Assembly: GCF_004770055.1 (NCBI RefSeq)
Contig: NZ_RQEP01000005.1
Coordinates: forward strand, 1,548,816-1,612,815
DNA from: Leptospira semungkisensis
Lineage (GTDB): Bacteria; Spirochaetota; Leptospiria; Leptospirales; Leptospiraceae
Direction of reading: 5' to 3'
DNA length: 64,000 nt
Positions 1 to 9,560 of the stretch are shown piece by piece (within the stretch, counting starts at the first letter, position 1; each line of letters opens with the position of its first letter). The notes under the pieces were generated by a model, which was given only the letters and a program-made list of their open reading frames with translations, searched no databases and was not told the origin of the DNA. The position numbers and the translations under genes were made by a program.

Positions 1-607
1 TTCTAAGATCGGGACCGAAAAATCTCCAGGAACCAGACTCTTTTCTGTTTCCGGTCATGTGAAACGCCCTGGAGTATATGAGATCCCACTTGGAACTCCT
101 CTTATGGATCTGATCAACGATCTATGTGGTGGAATGTTAGATGATATGCCTTTGAAGGCAGTTATTCCGGGAGGATCTTCCGTTCCTATTCTCACTGCAG
201 AAGAATGTAAAACTGCAAACATGGACTTCGAATCCATGGCGGCTCATAAGACGATGCTTGGTTCCGGCGCGGTGATCGTGATCGGAGAGGGCACGGATCT
301 TGTGGAGACCACATATCGTTTTGCTAGATTCTATGCTCATGAATCCTGCGGGCAATGCACTCCTTGCAGAGAAGGTACTCATTGGGTGAGAGACTTACTG
401 CATAAGATCAGAGAAGGAGAAGGTACCAGTGCCGATCTAGATCTGATCCTTTCCTTATCCAGGAATATGGAAGGCGGAACTACGATCTGTCCTCTTTCTG
501 ACGCTTGTGTGGGTGCGGTTCGTCCTACGATCCTAAAGTTCAAACATGAGTTCGAAGCCAGATTGAAAGATAAGTCCGCTCAACAACCAGCGGGGACCGG
601 AGTTTAA
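1..607 (+). CDS. nuoF: NADH-quinone oxidoreductase subunit F, 3' part
   Basis: This is the C-terminal part of the NADH-binding flavoprotein subunit of complex I; the gene starts before the window and the frame begins at base 2. NuoF oxidises NADH through FMN and passes electrons to the N3 [4Fe-4S] cluster. The sequence shows the SVSGHV and RPGVYE stretch of the SLBB region and then [12 protein letters not shown] with the downstream TICPLSDAC, which supply the four cluster cysteines. It ends with TAA three bases before nuoH, so it is the first visible gene of a tight nuo operon. The family identity is clear; the missing 5' end cannot be judged. Confidence 0.95.
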   Translation, partial: SKIGTEKSPGTRLFSVSGHVKRPGVYEIPLGTPLMDLINDLCGGMLDDMPLKAVIPGGSSVPILTAEECKTANMDFESMAAHKTMLGSGAVIVIGEGTDLVETTYRFARFYAHESCGQCTPCREGTHWVRDLLHKIREGEGTSADLDLILSLSRNMEGGTTICPLSDACVGAVRPTILKFKHEFEARLKDKSAQQPAGTGV

Positions 608-610
608 AGA

Positions 611-1669
611 ATGGATTGGCATACTGTTCTACTCTGGTTGCTCAAGAGCGTTCTATTCTTCTTTGTATTCATAACGGCTTGCGCCTATTATACATTAGCA
701 GAACGTAAAGTAGCAGGTTATATCCAGGATAGAAAGGGCCCCAATCGTGCGGGTCCTTTCGGGCTTTTGCAACCTCTTGCGGACGGGATCAAATTCCTTA
801 CTAAGGAAGAGATCTTTCCTAAGAATGTGAATAAGGTTATGTATCTGATTGCTCCTGGGATCTCTATGACTTGTGCGATCATGGCTTGGGCCGTGGTTCC
901 TCTCGGAGGTTCCATTGTTCTGCCTGACTGGCTTTCTAAAGAAGTCGGTTTTTCGGTCTTAGATCTTCAAATCGCAAATCCGGATACTGGGATCCTGTTC
1001 TTGTTTGCTATCTCCAGTCTTTCCGTATACGGGATCATTCTCGCAGGTTGGTCCAGTAATAACAAATATTCTTTGATAGGTGGGATCCGTTCCACAGCTC
1101 AGATGATCAGTTATGAACTTCCTTTGGGAATGTCGGTTGCGGCTATCGTGATTCTGACCGGATCTTTGAAACTTACGGATATCAACGATGCTCAAATCGG
1201 GCTCTGGAATATATTCAAGCTTCCTGGATTTATCGCATTTTCAGTGTTCGTAGTTGCCATGTTTGCGGAGACGAACAGATTGCCTTTCGACTTGGCAGAA
1301 GCCGAATCCGAACTGGTCGTCGGATTTCACACCGAGTACGGTGCCTTTAAGTTTGCCCTCTTCTTTATCGCAGAATACATGAATATGATCACTATGAGTT
1401 GCGTAGTGACCATTTTGTTTTTCGGTGGATACCATCTTCCTTTCGGTTGGTTGGCAGGTTCTCCTTGGCAGGCTTGGGCCGGTCTAGGACTCTTTATGAT
1501 TAAGGTCTTATTCTTTGCATTCTTGTTCATGTGGGTAAGATGGACACTTCCTAGATTCCGTTATGATCAATTGATGACCATAGGTTGGAAGAAGATGATC
1601 CCTTGGGCGGTCGCCAATATTGTGATCGCTAGTCTTTACGTTGGATTGGACGGTTTTTGGAAATGGTAG
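611..1669 (+). CDS. nuoH: NADH-quinone oxidoreductase subunit H
   Basis: NuoH is the membrane subunit of complex I that forms much of the quinone chamber and links the peripheral and membrane arms. The 352-residue product has about eight hydrophobic helices and the family signatures: [20 protein letters not shown] near the N-terminus and [20 protein letters not shown] with GFHTEYG around residues 218-245. The length is normal. It starts three bases after nuoF and its end overlaps nuoJ by 13 bases. In many operons nuoG lies before nuoH and nuoI after it; neither is found here. Confidence 0.97.
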   Translation: MDWHTVLLWLLKSVLFFFVFITACAYYTLAERKVAGYIQDRKGPNRAGPFGLLQPLADGIKFLTKEEIFPKNVNKVMYLIAPGISMTCAIMAWAVVPLGGSIVLPDWLSKEVGFSVLDLQIANPDTGILFLFAISSLSVYGIILAGWSSNNKYSLIGGIRSTAQMISYELPLGMSVAAIVILTGSLKLTDINDAQIGLWNIFKLPGFIAFSVFVVAMFAETNRLPFDLAEAESELVVGFHTEYGAFKFALFFIAEYMNMITMSCVVTILFFGGYHLPFGWLAGSPWQAWAGLGLFMIKVLFFAFLFMWVRWTLPRFRYDQLMTIGWKKMIPWAVANIVIASLYVGLDGFWKW

Positions 1670-2277
1670 GAGTATTCGATAATCCTCAACTTCTTCTGTT
1701 TTTTATATTCGGAGGAATTCTGATCGCAGGTGCACTCGGAGTGGTCTTTCATCCGAATCCGATCAGTTCTGCAATCCTTCTCGTGTTAACCTTCTTTGCG
1801 TTAGCCGGAATTTATGCAGTTATAGGTTCTATCTTTGTCGCAACCATGCAAGTCTTGGTTTATGCAGGCGCGATCATGGTGCTTGTGGTATTCGTTCTTA
1901 TGCTTCTTTCCTTGCATGAGGAAGGGATCGCAAAGCTCTGGAATCACCCGTTTAAGAAAGCATTGGTTCTGATCGTGGTCGCTCTTTTGGGAGTAGTGTT
2001 AGTCAACTCGGTGAGGGAAGGAATTCCGAATACGGATCTTTCCCCCAAAGGTTATTCTAATTCCGGATCGTACGAATATCCTCTCACTCAATCCGTTGAA
2101 GAAGGAAAGGCTCCGGTTCTTGCAGAAGGAAATACTGCGGTAGTCGGAAGTTCCATGTTCCTGGATTACCTTTTACCGTTTGAGATCGTATCCATACTCT
2201 TGCTCGCGGCCGTACTAGGTGCGGTCATATTAGGAAAAAAGAATTTAGGCAAAAAGTCCGGAGAAGGAGACGTATGA
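1657..2277 (+). CDS. nuoJ: NADH-quinone oxidoreductase subunit J
   Basis: This membrane subunit of complex I (206 residues) contributes to the hydrophilic axis that carries conformational or charge coupling along the membrane arm. It shows about five transmembrane segments and the typical run [20 protein letters not shown] (here [20 protein letters not shown]) around residue 65-85. The start lies inside the end of nuoH (13-base overlap) and the stop overlaps the nuoK start as ATGA, so translation of the three genes is probably coupled. The loop between the fourth and fifth helices is long and polar. Confidence 0.95.
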   Translation: MEMVGVFDNPQLLLFFIFGGILIAGALGVVFHPNPISSAILLVLTFFALAGIYAVIGSIFVATMQVLVYAGAIMVLVVFVLMLLSLHEEGIAKLWNHPFKKALVLIVVALLGVVLVNSVREGIPNTDLSPKGYSNSGSYEYPLTQSVEEGKAPVLAEGNTAVVGSSMFLDYLLPFEIVSILLLAAVLGAVILGKKNLGKKSGEGDV

Positions 2278-2609
2278 ATCCTGGAGTTCTAAAACCGATG
2301 ATCGCCGGCATTCCTGTCGAATATCTGCTGATCCTTGCTTGCATCGTATTCTCCATCGGGGTCGCCGGGGTTCTTTTTAGAAGAAGCGCGGTGATCATCT
2401 TCATGTGCATAGAACTCATGTTGAACTCGGTGAATCTAGTATTCGTGGTCTTTTCCAAATCCTTGCAACAAGTGCAGGGAGAAGTGGTGGTTTTCTTCGT
2501 GATGGCGATTGCAGCAGCGGAAGCAGCGATCGGTTTGGCCTTAGTTGTTGCCATTCACAGAAAGAAGAAGACTAGTTTCGTGGACGAAATGAACTTAATG
2601 AAATGGTAA
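2274..2609 (+). CDS. nuoK: NADH-quinone oxidoreductase subunit K
   Basis: NuoK is the small membrane subunit of complex I, related to MnhC and to mitochondrial ND4L. The 111-residue product has three hydrophobic helices and carries the conserved membrane glutamates in [16 protein letters not shown] and in the [12 protein letters not shown] stretch, which belong to the proton pathway. Its ATG overlaps the nuoJ stop by four bases. The length is close to the family's usual 100-110 residues. nuoL follows after five bases. Confidence 0.96.
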   Translation: MNPGVLKPMIAGIPVEYLLILACIVFSIGVAGVLFRRSAVIIFMCIELMLNSVNLVFVVFSKSLQQVQGEVVVFFVMAIAAAEAAIGLALVVAIHRKKKTSFVDEMNLMKW

Positions 2610-2614
2610 TTTAG

Positions 2615-4546
2615 ATGAGCTGGGAAATTCTCATACCTCTTCTTGTTCTTCTTCCTCTTGCAGGTTCCATTCTGAATGCAGCCTTCGGGAGATATTTTCG
2701 AGGCAGCGCCGGCATTGTGGGAACTCTTTTCTCCTTTGCTTCTTTCGGAGCGGGGGTGATTGCCTTTTTACAATATCATCCTTTAGAGAACCAGCAGCCT
2801 CAGATCGTAAACTTCTTTCCTTGGTTGGAGGTAGGTGCCTTCAAAGTGGATGTGGCTTACCAAGTAGATCAGCTTTCTCTTTTCATGACCTTGATCATTA
2901 CCGGGATCGGAAGTTTGATCCATCTCTATTCCATCGGTTACATGAAAGGAAATCCTGGAATCGCTCGGTTCTTTTCCTATTTGAATCTTTTCTTATTCGC
3001 GATGCTTCATCTGGTACTCGCCGAGAACCTGGTAGTTCTATTCTTCGGTTGGGAAGGAGTAGGACTTTGTTCTTATCTATTGATCGGATTCGATACTCAT
3101 AAGGAAAACGCGGCTAACGCTAGCATTAAAGCGTTTATCACGAACAGGATCGCGGATCTTGCAATGATCGCCGGGATTGCTCTTACATATTGGTTAGTTG
3201 GATCTGTTTCTTTTACGAAGATCGCGGAGAATTTACCTCAGGCAAAATTCTTTCAGCAAGCGTTGCCAATCGTTGCGATCTGTTTCTTTGTAGGCGCGAT
3301 GGGTAAGTCCGCTCAGTTCCCTTTTCATGTTTGGTTGCCGGACGCGATGGCTGGTCCAACTCCAGTATCTGCATTGATCCATGCGGCTACCATGGTGACT
3401 GCTGGATTGTTTTTGATCGCTAGATTGAATTACATTTTTGTATTAGTTCCTCAAGTGGGATTTTGGATCGTTTGCATCGGAACGTTTACTGCGTTCTTTG
3501 CTGCAACGATAGGCGTGTATCAGAACGATATCAAAAAAGTCTTAGCTTACTCCACAGTTTCTCAGTTGGGTTATATGTTCGTCGCTATGGGTGCAGGAGC
3601 TTATGTGGCTGGACTCTTTCATCTTCTGACACATGCATTCTTTAAAGCGTTACTCTTCTTGGGTTCCGGTTCCGTGATTCACTCTCTTCATGACGAGCAG
3701 GATTTAAGAAGAATGGGAGGGCTCAAGTCCCAGATGAAGATCACCTGGTGGACCTTCTTGCTCGGGACCTTGGCGATCGCCGGTGCTCCTCCTTTCAGTG
3801 GTTTCTTCTCTAAGGATCTTATATTAGAAAAAGCTTATTTCTTCCATCCTGTGTTCTTTGCCATGGGAGTGGTTACTGCTTTTCTAACGACCTTCTATAT
3901 GTTCCGTTTGACCCTTCTTGCGTTTACCGGAAAGTCCAAGGTAGCTGCGAATGTGCATCCTCATGAGAGTCCTTGGACCATGACCCTTCCATTGGTTATA
4001 CTTGCATTGGGAGCAGCGTTCTCCGGATATCTTCTTGTTCCTGAGTCTTTGGGAGGAGTCGATGTTCTGGAAAGATATTTTGCTCCTGTGTTTGCCCAAG
4101 GCTTGGGTTATTCCGCTAAGCTTAAGAATTCTCACGTTGCTCTTCATCATTTAGCTCCGAGCGAGGAACTTTTACTCGCTCTTCTTTCCTTGGGAGCGAT
4201 CCTTTTGGGCTTCGGGATCTACTGGATCTTTTTTGCTAAGAAAGAAAAACTTCCGAGCGACGAGTCTGCTTATACAGGCTGGAGAGCGCTGCCTGCGAAT
4301 AAATACTATGTGGATGAATTCTTCCAAAACGTATTTGTAGGACCTCTTACTTCGGTTTCCGAATTTTTCTCCGAAGTAGTGGAGAAACGTTGGATCGACA
4401 CTGTGTTGGTCGGCGCCGGAAGAATTTCCGAAGGAGTGGCTTCGGTCTTGCGTAGGATACAGACCGGAACGGTGGTTGATTACGCTTTTCTGATCGTTCT
4501 TGGAACGGTCCTCATCCTTTCTGCATTTCTCTGGAGGGGAATCTAA
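2615..4546 (+). CDS. nuoL: NADH-quinone oxidoreductase subunit L
   Basis: NuoL is the distal antiporter-like proton-pumping subunit of complex I, with the long lateral helix at its C-terminus. The 643-residue product has many hydrophobic helices, the [15 protein letters not shown] motif near residue 145-160, and the [26 protein letters not shown] motif near 235-260 that carries pumping residues. C-terminal residues from about 560 on form the polar and final membrane segments. It lies five bases after nuoK and its stop is directly followed by the GTG of nuoM. Length and order match the L-M-N part of bacterial operons. Confidence 0.97.
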   Translation: MSWEILIPLLVLLPLAGSILNAAFGRYFRGSAGIVGTLFSFASFGAGVIAFLQYHPLENQQPQIVNFFPWLEVGAFKVDVAYQVDQLSLFMTLIITGIGSLIHLYSIGYMKGNPGIARFFSYLNLFLFAMLHLVLAENLVVLFFGWEGVGLCSYLLIGFDTHKENAANASIKAFITNRIADLAMIAGIALTYWLVGSVSFTKIAENLPQAKFFQQALPIVAICFFVGAMGKSAQFPFHVWLPDAMAGPTPVSALIHAATMVTAGLFLIARLNYIFVLVPQVGFWIVCIGTFTAFFAATIGVYQNDIKKVLAYSTVSQLGYMFVAMGAGAYVAGLFHLLTHAFFKALLFLGSGSVIHSLHDEQDLRRMGGLKSQMKITWWTFLLGTLAIAGAPPFSGFFSKDLILEKAYFFHPVFFAMGVVTAFLTTFYMFRLTLLAFTGKSKVAANVHPHESPWTMTLPLVILALGAAFSGYLLVPESLGGVDVLERYFAPVFAQGLGYSAKLKNSHVALHHLAPSEELLLALLSLGAILLGFGIYWIFFAKKEKLPSDESAYTGWRALPANKYYVDEFFQNVFVGPLTSVSEFFSEVVEKRWIDTVLVGAGRISEGVASVLRRIQTGTVVDYAFLIVLGTVLILSAFLWRGI

Positions 4547-6196
4547 GTGCCTCAGTATTATTTGAGCATTTTGCTCTTTCTGCCCGTGATCGGGATTCCT
4601 TTTGTGTTCTTCTCCAAGAGCGAGAAGTGGATCCGTAGCGTAGCTACGTTATTTACCTTTGCCGTCTTCGGGATGACCATTCCTTTATTATTCGAATATG
4701 AGAGAGCCGGCGGAGGTTTCCAATTCGCTCATCATATCTGGAATTTTCTGGATTTTGAATCGGGAGGTTTGGATTACTATGTGGCTGTGGACGGATTCGC
4801 ACTCTTGTTAGTGACAATGTCCGCTTTGCTCTTCTTCTTCTCCGCTTTATCAGCTTTTTCGAATGTAAAGCATAGGGTGAGAGAATTCTTTATCCTTCTT
4901 CTTCTTGTTGAAACTGGAGTGATCGGAGTATTTCTCTCCGTAAACTTAGTTCAATTCTACGTTTTCTGGGAATGGATGGTTCTTCCTTTCACAATCATGG
5001 TGGGTGTTTGGGGAGAAGCGGGAAGGATCAAGGCTGCAATGAAGTATCTGATCTTTTCCTTTACCGGATCTGTCTTCATGCTCGCGAGTATTTTGGTATT
5101 ATATCATTTCACTCACACTTTGGATTTAGAGAAGCTTGCAGTCGCTTCTTTGAATGATATTCCTTCCGATCTTAGATTTTGGTTATTTATAGGATTCAGC
5201 TTCGCCTTTGCGATCAAGGTTCCTCTCTTTCCTTTTCATACATGGATGCCGGATGTTCACGAAGAAGCTCCTACAGTGGGTTCGGTGGACTTGGCTGGGA
5301 TCCTATTGAAGATCGGATTATTCGCTTATGTAAGAGTGGTGATTCCCATCTTCCCACAAGTGTTTTTGGAATATAGAAATTTCTTCGCCGCATTGGCAGT
5401 GGCGGGAGTTGTCTACGGCGCGGTAGTCGCTCTTACTCAGAAAAATAGCAAACGACTCGTTGCGTTCTCTTCTCTTTCTCACATGGGCTTTTGCATTCTA
5501 GGAATACTTTCTCTCACAGAAGAAGGTGTTGCCGGGGGAATGCTACAGATGGTGAACCACGGATTTACTTCCGGCCTGCTTTTCTTTATATTAGGATTCT
5601 TGCATGAACGCACCGGGACGAACGAATTAAGTAAATATTCCGGCCTGGCAAAATCTGCTCCCTTGCTTGCAGCATTTATCGGTCTTGCTGCATTTGCGAG
5701 TGCTGGACTTCCAGGAACAAACGGTTTCGTGGGGGAATTCTTAGTATTGATCGGAACCTTTAAATATAGTCTCTTATTCGGAGTTTTAGCGGGAACGGCT
5801 GTGATCTTTGCTGCGGGATATATGTTGTACTTCGCTAAGATCTTAGTATTCGGGGAGCCGAATTCTCTCTCTTCGAGTTTAAGTCCTTTGAATTTTAGAG
5901 AGAAATTCATTCTGTTTGCAACAGCAGCAATTATTCTCGTTACCGGTGTTTATCCGAAACCTTTGTTAGAATATCTGGCTCCTAGTGCGAGAGTGGTCTT
6001 AAACAGCGCTTCTCAACAAGTGTTGAAAGAAAGAGCTTTTGGAGAACAAGAAGGTTCTTTGAAAACAACGCAAAAGAAATATATTAATTATCAGACCTTG
6101 GGCGCGAATGTTCTCAGTTATGAGGAACGAATTCCTTCCGGAAGATCTGGTGGGATCCCAGGCAAGAAAACCGTAGCGCAAGAGGCGGAAGAATGA
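4547..6196 (+). CDS. nuoM: NADH-quinone oxidoreductase subunit M
   Basis: This is the middle antiporter-like subunit of complex I. It starts with GTG directly after the nuoL stop; a GGAGGGGA stretch at 4533-4540 is its Shine-Dalgarno and fixes this start. The 549-residue product shows FWEWMVLPFTIMVGVWG near residue 140 and FPFHTWMPDVHEEAPTVGSV near 225-245, both typical. The last 55 residues or so, after the final helix, form a charged Lys/Glu/Gly-rich tail that goes beyond the usual NuoM end. The stop overlaps the nuoN start as ATGA. Confidence 0.96.
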   Translation: MPQYYLSILLFLPVIGIPFVFFSKSEKWIRSVATLFTFAVFGMTIPLLFEYERAGGGFQFAHHIWNFLDFESGGLDYYVAVDGFALLLVTMSALLFFFSALSAFSNVKHRVREFFILLLLVETGVIGVFLSVNLVQFYVFWEWMVLPFTIMVGVWGEAGRIKAAMKYLIFSFTGSVFMLASILVLYHFTHTLDLEKLAVASLNDIPSDLRFWLFIGFSFAFAIKVPLFPFHTWMPDVHEEAPTVGSVDLAGILLKIGLFAYVRVVIPIFPQVFLEYRNFFAALAVAGVVYGAVVALTQKNSKRLVAFSSLSHMGFCILGILSLTEEGVAGGMLQMVNHGFTSGLLFFILGFLHERTGTNELSKYSGLAKSAPLLAAFIGLAAFASAGLPGTNGFVGEFLVLIGTFKYSLLFGVLAGTAVIFAAGYMLYFAKILVFGEPNSLSSSLSPLNFREKFILFATAAIILVTGVYPKPLLEYLAPSARVVLNSASQQVLKERAFGEQEGSLKTTQKKYINYQTLGANVLSYEERIPSGRSGGIPGKKTVAQEAEE

Positions 6197-7671
6197 GTTT
6201 AATCCCAAGTCCAAACGATCTATTGGCGATTCTCCCGATATTGATCTTATCCGGAGGAGGCATTTTACTCCTTGGAATGCAATTCTTCTTTCAAGGTTCT
6301 GAATTCAGGATTATCCGATTCACTTCCGGTTTGATCTTAGTATTTGCATTTGTTTCGTTAATTGCATCTCATTTCTTTTTGCCAGGTGTTGGAAACTACT
6401 TCGGCGGACATTATGAGATAGGCAATTTAGGATTCTGGTTCTCCTCTTTGTATCTAATCATGGCTTTTGGAACCATATTGGCTTCTCCAAGAGTATTAGA
6501 ACAACATAATATGGAATTTCCTGAGTTCTATCCTCTTCTTCTTTTTTCCGTAGTGGGAATGTTCCTAATGACTTCTGGAACGGACACAGTCACGATCTTT
6601 GTGGGATTGGAACTTATGAGCGTTTCTCTCTATGTTCTTGTAGGAATGGCGAGAAGCGATGTATTCTCTTTAGAAGCGAGTTTGAAATATTTTCTATTAG
6701 GAAGTTTTTCTACAGGATTCTTTCTTCTCGGAATGGCTTTCCTTTTCGGAGGATCAGGGACCACTCATCTGCAAGAATCCTTAAAGCCTCTCTCTATTGC
6801 GGGCTTCGAGTCCAATTTTACTAAGATCGGACTTTTGCTTCTTCTGACTGGGATCGCATTTAAGATCGCTTTATTTCCGTATCATTCTTGGACTCCAGAT
6901 GCGTATGAAGGTGCACTGACTCCTGTCACAGGTTTCATGGCCACCGCTTCCAAGTCTGCGTCCATGGGATTACTCATGGTGGTATTTTCCAAACTTCCAA
7001 GCCCAGTCGCAAACGGAGAATGGGCATGGATCATGGGGATCTTGGCTTTTCTGTCCATGACATACGGAAATTTCGTGGCCTTGCAACAGAGCAGCTTAAA
7101 AAGGGTATTGGCTTATTCTTCCATTGCTCATGCAGGCTATGTGGTTGCAGGGGTCTCACTCGGCTGTGAGAAGGAAGCGATCTTTTATTTGATTGTGTAC
7201 TCTTTCATGAGCTTGGGTGCATTTGCACTTCTCTCCTTCTTGGAAGAAGGGGACAAGCATGTTACTTATGAATCCATCGCTGGATTAGCAAAGACCAGGC
7301 CTTGGACAAGCTTGGCGTTATTTTTATTCTTCTTATCTCTTGCAGGGATTCCTCCGTTAGGCGGCTTTTGGGCAAAATTATTTTTGTTCCAGAGAATTGC
7401 GGATAACGGAAATGCGATCGGAAGATTACTGCTGATCGGCGGGATTGCAAATTCGGCATTGGCTCTATACTACTATGTAAAAGTAGGGATCTCCGCTTAT
7501 ATGAGCTCCACAGACGGAGAGATCTCTCAAGTATCTCCTCCTAAGACAAGTTATGGAGTAGTCTTCGTATCCGCATTCTGTCTGATGGCAGTCGTATTCG
7601 GTTGGTATTTCTTACAACCAAAGGATCTCACCAGCTTGAGATTCAATAAATCGGCGGAACTTCGTAAGTAA
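6193..7671 (+). CDS. nuoN: NADH-quinone oxidoreductase subunit N
   Basis: NuoN is the antiporter-like subunit of complex I nearest to NuoA/J/K. The 492-residue product has around 14 hydrophobic helices. It carries the family's VGLELMSVSLYVLVG (residues about 135-150) with its conserved Glu, ALFPYHSWTPDAYEGALTPV (about 225-245), and SSIAHAGYVVAGV (about 310). The ATG overlaps the nuoM stop by four bases. It closes the nuo series, and the next gene starts two bases later. Confidence 0.96.
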   Translation: MSLIPSPNDLLAILPILILSGGGILLLGMQFFFQGSEFRIIRFTSGLILVFAFVSLIASHFFLPGVGNYFGGHYEIGNLGFWFSSLYLIMAFGTILASPRVLEQHNMEFPEFYPLLLFSVVGMFLMTSGTDTVTIFVGLELMSVSLYVLVGMARSDVFSLEASLKYFLLGSFSTGFFLLGMAFLFGGSGTTHLQESLKPLSIAGFESNFTKIGLLLLLTGIAFKIALFPYHSWTPDAYEGALTPVTGFMATASKSASMGLLMVVFSKLPSPVANGEWAWIMGILAFLSMTYGNFVALQQSSLKRVLAYSSIAHAGYVVAGVSLGCEKEAIFYLIVYSFMSLGAFALLSFLEEGDKHVTYESIAGLAKTRPWTSLALFLFFLSLAGIPPLGGFWAKLFLFQRIADNGNAIGRLLLIGGIANSALALYYYVKVGISAYMSSTDGEISQVSPPKTSYGVVFVSAFCLMAVVFGWYFLQPKDLTSLRFNKSAELRK

Positions 7672-7673
7672 GA

Positions 7674-8189
7674 ATGAATTTGATCCAAAGATTTTCTTCT
7701 TATTTAAAAGACTATTTTACTCCCATTCCTAAGTTTGAAGGAAAGAACGCTCCCTTTCAAGAGGCGATCTATCGTTATTCAAAGCATCGTTCCGAGAAGA
7801 ATTTAGAAAGATTATCCTCGGAATTGACCAAGGCATATTTTTTGATCCCTTATACGGATCAAAAAGCTCTGGCAAAGAAGTCCAAGCCCAAGAAGAAAGT
7901 AGCCGCCAAGAAAAAGAAGAAGACTGTTCCTAAGAACGACGGACCCGAGCCAATTGTTCTACTCTATATCAGCGACGAAAAGGGAAGAGTGTATCTTCCT
8001 GCCTTCTCACATCCTTCTGAATCCACGCTTTATTTTGGAAAGGAGACCCAGCTTGCTCCCATCACTGCCAAGGAATTATGGTCCGTTGGCTTGCAGAACA
8101 AGGGAGTCTCTGGAGTCGCAATAGACCCTGGTTCTACACTATGGATCCTTTCCAGAGACCATTTAGAAGTCCTTCAAAAAGAAAAGTAA
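7674..8189 (+). CDS. SseB N-terminal-domain-like protein
   Basis: A soluble protein of 171 residues. The N-terminal part (FQEAIYRYSKHRSEKNLERL, then LTKAYFLIPY) and the C-terminal part (VYLPAFSHPSES, then GVAIDPGSTLWILSRDHL) follow the pattern of the SseB N-terminal domain, whose molecular role is poorly known. A Lys/Ala-rich linker (residues about 65-85) splits the domain. The start is two bases after nuoN, so it is probably the last gene of the nuo transcript, but nothing in it suggests a role in complex I. No signal peptide is seen. Confidence 0.6.
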   Translation: MNLIQRFSSYLKDYFTPIPKFEGKNAPFQEAIYRYSKHRSEKNLERLSSELTKAYFLIPYTDQKALAKKSKPKKKVAAKKKKKTVPKNDGPEPIVLLYISDEKGRVYLPAFSHPSESTLYFGKETQLAPITAKELWSVGLQNKGVSGVAIDPGSTLWILSRDHLEVLQKEK

Positions 8190-8346
8190 GATCTATATAA
8201 AGAAAAAGTAATCCCGTATCACGAAATTCGGCTTATTATTTTATATAAAACGAAATTTTATCTTCGGATCCGTAGCCGCTTCAAATTTGGATTGGAATTC
8301 AGAGCGGCCAATCTAATGATTGCTCTATATTAGAGTTTTCTGTTCT

Positions 8347-8985
8347 ATGCCCGCTATCATTCGTTCTGCATCGCGATATTTGGTTCCTTTCTTCGTATTA
8401 GGGAATTGTATTATGCTTACCCAAGCAGACTATTCCAAGCTTTCGAACCAAGAGAATCAAACTCCCAGCTTTTACAAAAGGGCAACTTTGCAAGTGATGT
8501 ATGTGCCCACAAAGAACGATTCCCTCCACCAGTTGGATGAGGAAGAAAATACTGACAGACAAGAAGAATGGAAGAAGATCTTTCTTTCTGCTTGTGAGGA
8601 TTCTGAGTTGTTTCAGTCAGTTTCTTTCGAAGAGAGGGCAGATATTCAGATCAGAGTGAAGATAGTAGAGCAAGAAGCTGAGAATAGAACGATCGGATAT
8701 TTTCTTTCTAAAGGATACGGATTTCGTCCGTATAGAGAAGAAGGTAGCTTTTTAGTAAGCACAGACTTTTATGATTCTGAAGGAAACCATTTAGGCTCCG
8801 TGGATCTCTCTGAAAAATACGAATACTATTATCAGATCTTCTTTCTGTTCTTAATGCCTTTTTATCTTCCATCTTGGGAATACGATGGTTTGGCACGTTA
8901 TATGGCTGCCTATACGTTGCAAACAGCCCGGTCTCAGGGAATTTTCAAGAAACCTTCTTCTTCATCGAAGAAAGAAAAGAACTAA
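8347..8985 (+). CDS. Putative lipoprotein, function unknown
   Basis: I do not recognise the family. The chosen ATG at 8347 gives a 212-residue protein; the frame is open from a TTG at 8320, but that start would put extra residues before the signal. The N-terminus has Arg residues, the hydrophobic run YLVPFFVLG and then NC, a plausible spirochaete lipobox (LGNC). The mature part is polar with one hydrophobic stretch (QIFFLFLMPFYLPSW) near residue 165-180 and a Ser/Lys-rich tail. It converges with the MAPEG gene, with only seven bases between the stops. Confidence 0.7.
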   Translation: MPAIIRSASRYLVPFFVLGNCIMLTQADYSKLSNQENQTPSFYKRATLQVMYVPTKNDSLHQLDEEENTDRQEEWKKIFLSACEDSELFQSVSFEERADIQIRVKIVEQEAENRTIGYFLSKGYGFRPYREEGSFLVSTDFYDSEGNHLGSVDLSEKYEYYYQIFFLFLMPFYLPSWEYDGLARYMAAYTLQTARSQGIFKKPSSSSKKEKN

Positions 8986-8992
8986 ATATCCT

Positions 8993-9409
8993 TTAAATAT
9001 AATATCTAAAGAAGTCTAGCCAGAGCCCTCCGAGGATCAGATTGCTAAACGCAAACACTGCTAATCTATGATATACATTATTGTAAGTAAGATGGACCAC
9101 GCTATGCAGGATCCTCAGGAATACGTAGATCCAAGCAAGACCTAGGCTTAGTGAATCGGTTCTGTCCGTTAAGAAATGGATTACGCAGATCAAATAGAAA
9201 AGGGTAGGAACCTCTAAAAGATTCATATAATTGCGATTTACCACCACTACCCAATCTGGAACTCTCTTGGATTCTCCGAATTTAAAATCCTTGGCAGTGA
9301 CCATTCCTTTGAAACCAGCATAGAAACGTCGAATCGGGACTTGTACCAACACGAAAAAGGTCAATAAGGCTAACGCACCAATGGGAAATAACCAAAGTTC
9401 TTTTTGCAT
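8993..9409 (-). CDS. MAPEG family membrane protein
   Basis: A 138-residue protein with four hydrophobic helices. It resembles the MAPEG family, membrane-associated proteins in eicosanoid and glutathione metabolism, whose bacterial members mostly have unknown substrates. The family pattern is visible as VNRNYMNLLEVPTLFYLICV (residues about 57-76, with RNxxNxxE-type spacing) and RILHSVVHLTYNNVYHRLAVF near residues 100-120. It is a single gene, read against its neighbours, with about 150 bases between its start and the sensor kinase. The enzymatic role cannot be told from the sequence. Confidence 0.75.
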   Translation of the reverse strand: MQKELWLFPIGALALLTFFVLVQVPIRRFYAGFKGMVTAKDFKFGESKRVPDWVVVVNRNYMNLLEVPTLFYLICVIHFLTDRTDSLSLGLAWIYVFLRILHSVVHLTYNNVYHRLAVFAFSNLILGGLWLDFFRYYI

Positions 9410-9560
9410 ATTTCTTTTTCCTTCTAACGAATCTCAATTAAAAGACACAGAATTTCCTTATATCTCTTGAGAACTGGAAATTAATTTTCATTGACTAGCT
9501 TTTGTTTTTCACTAGTTTGTAAGACTCTTTTCCGATCGTCTTATCTTACTGCGTTTAAAA

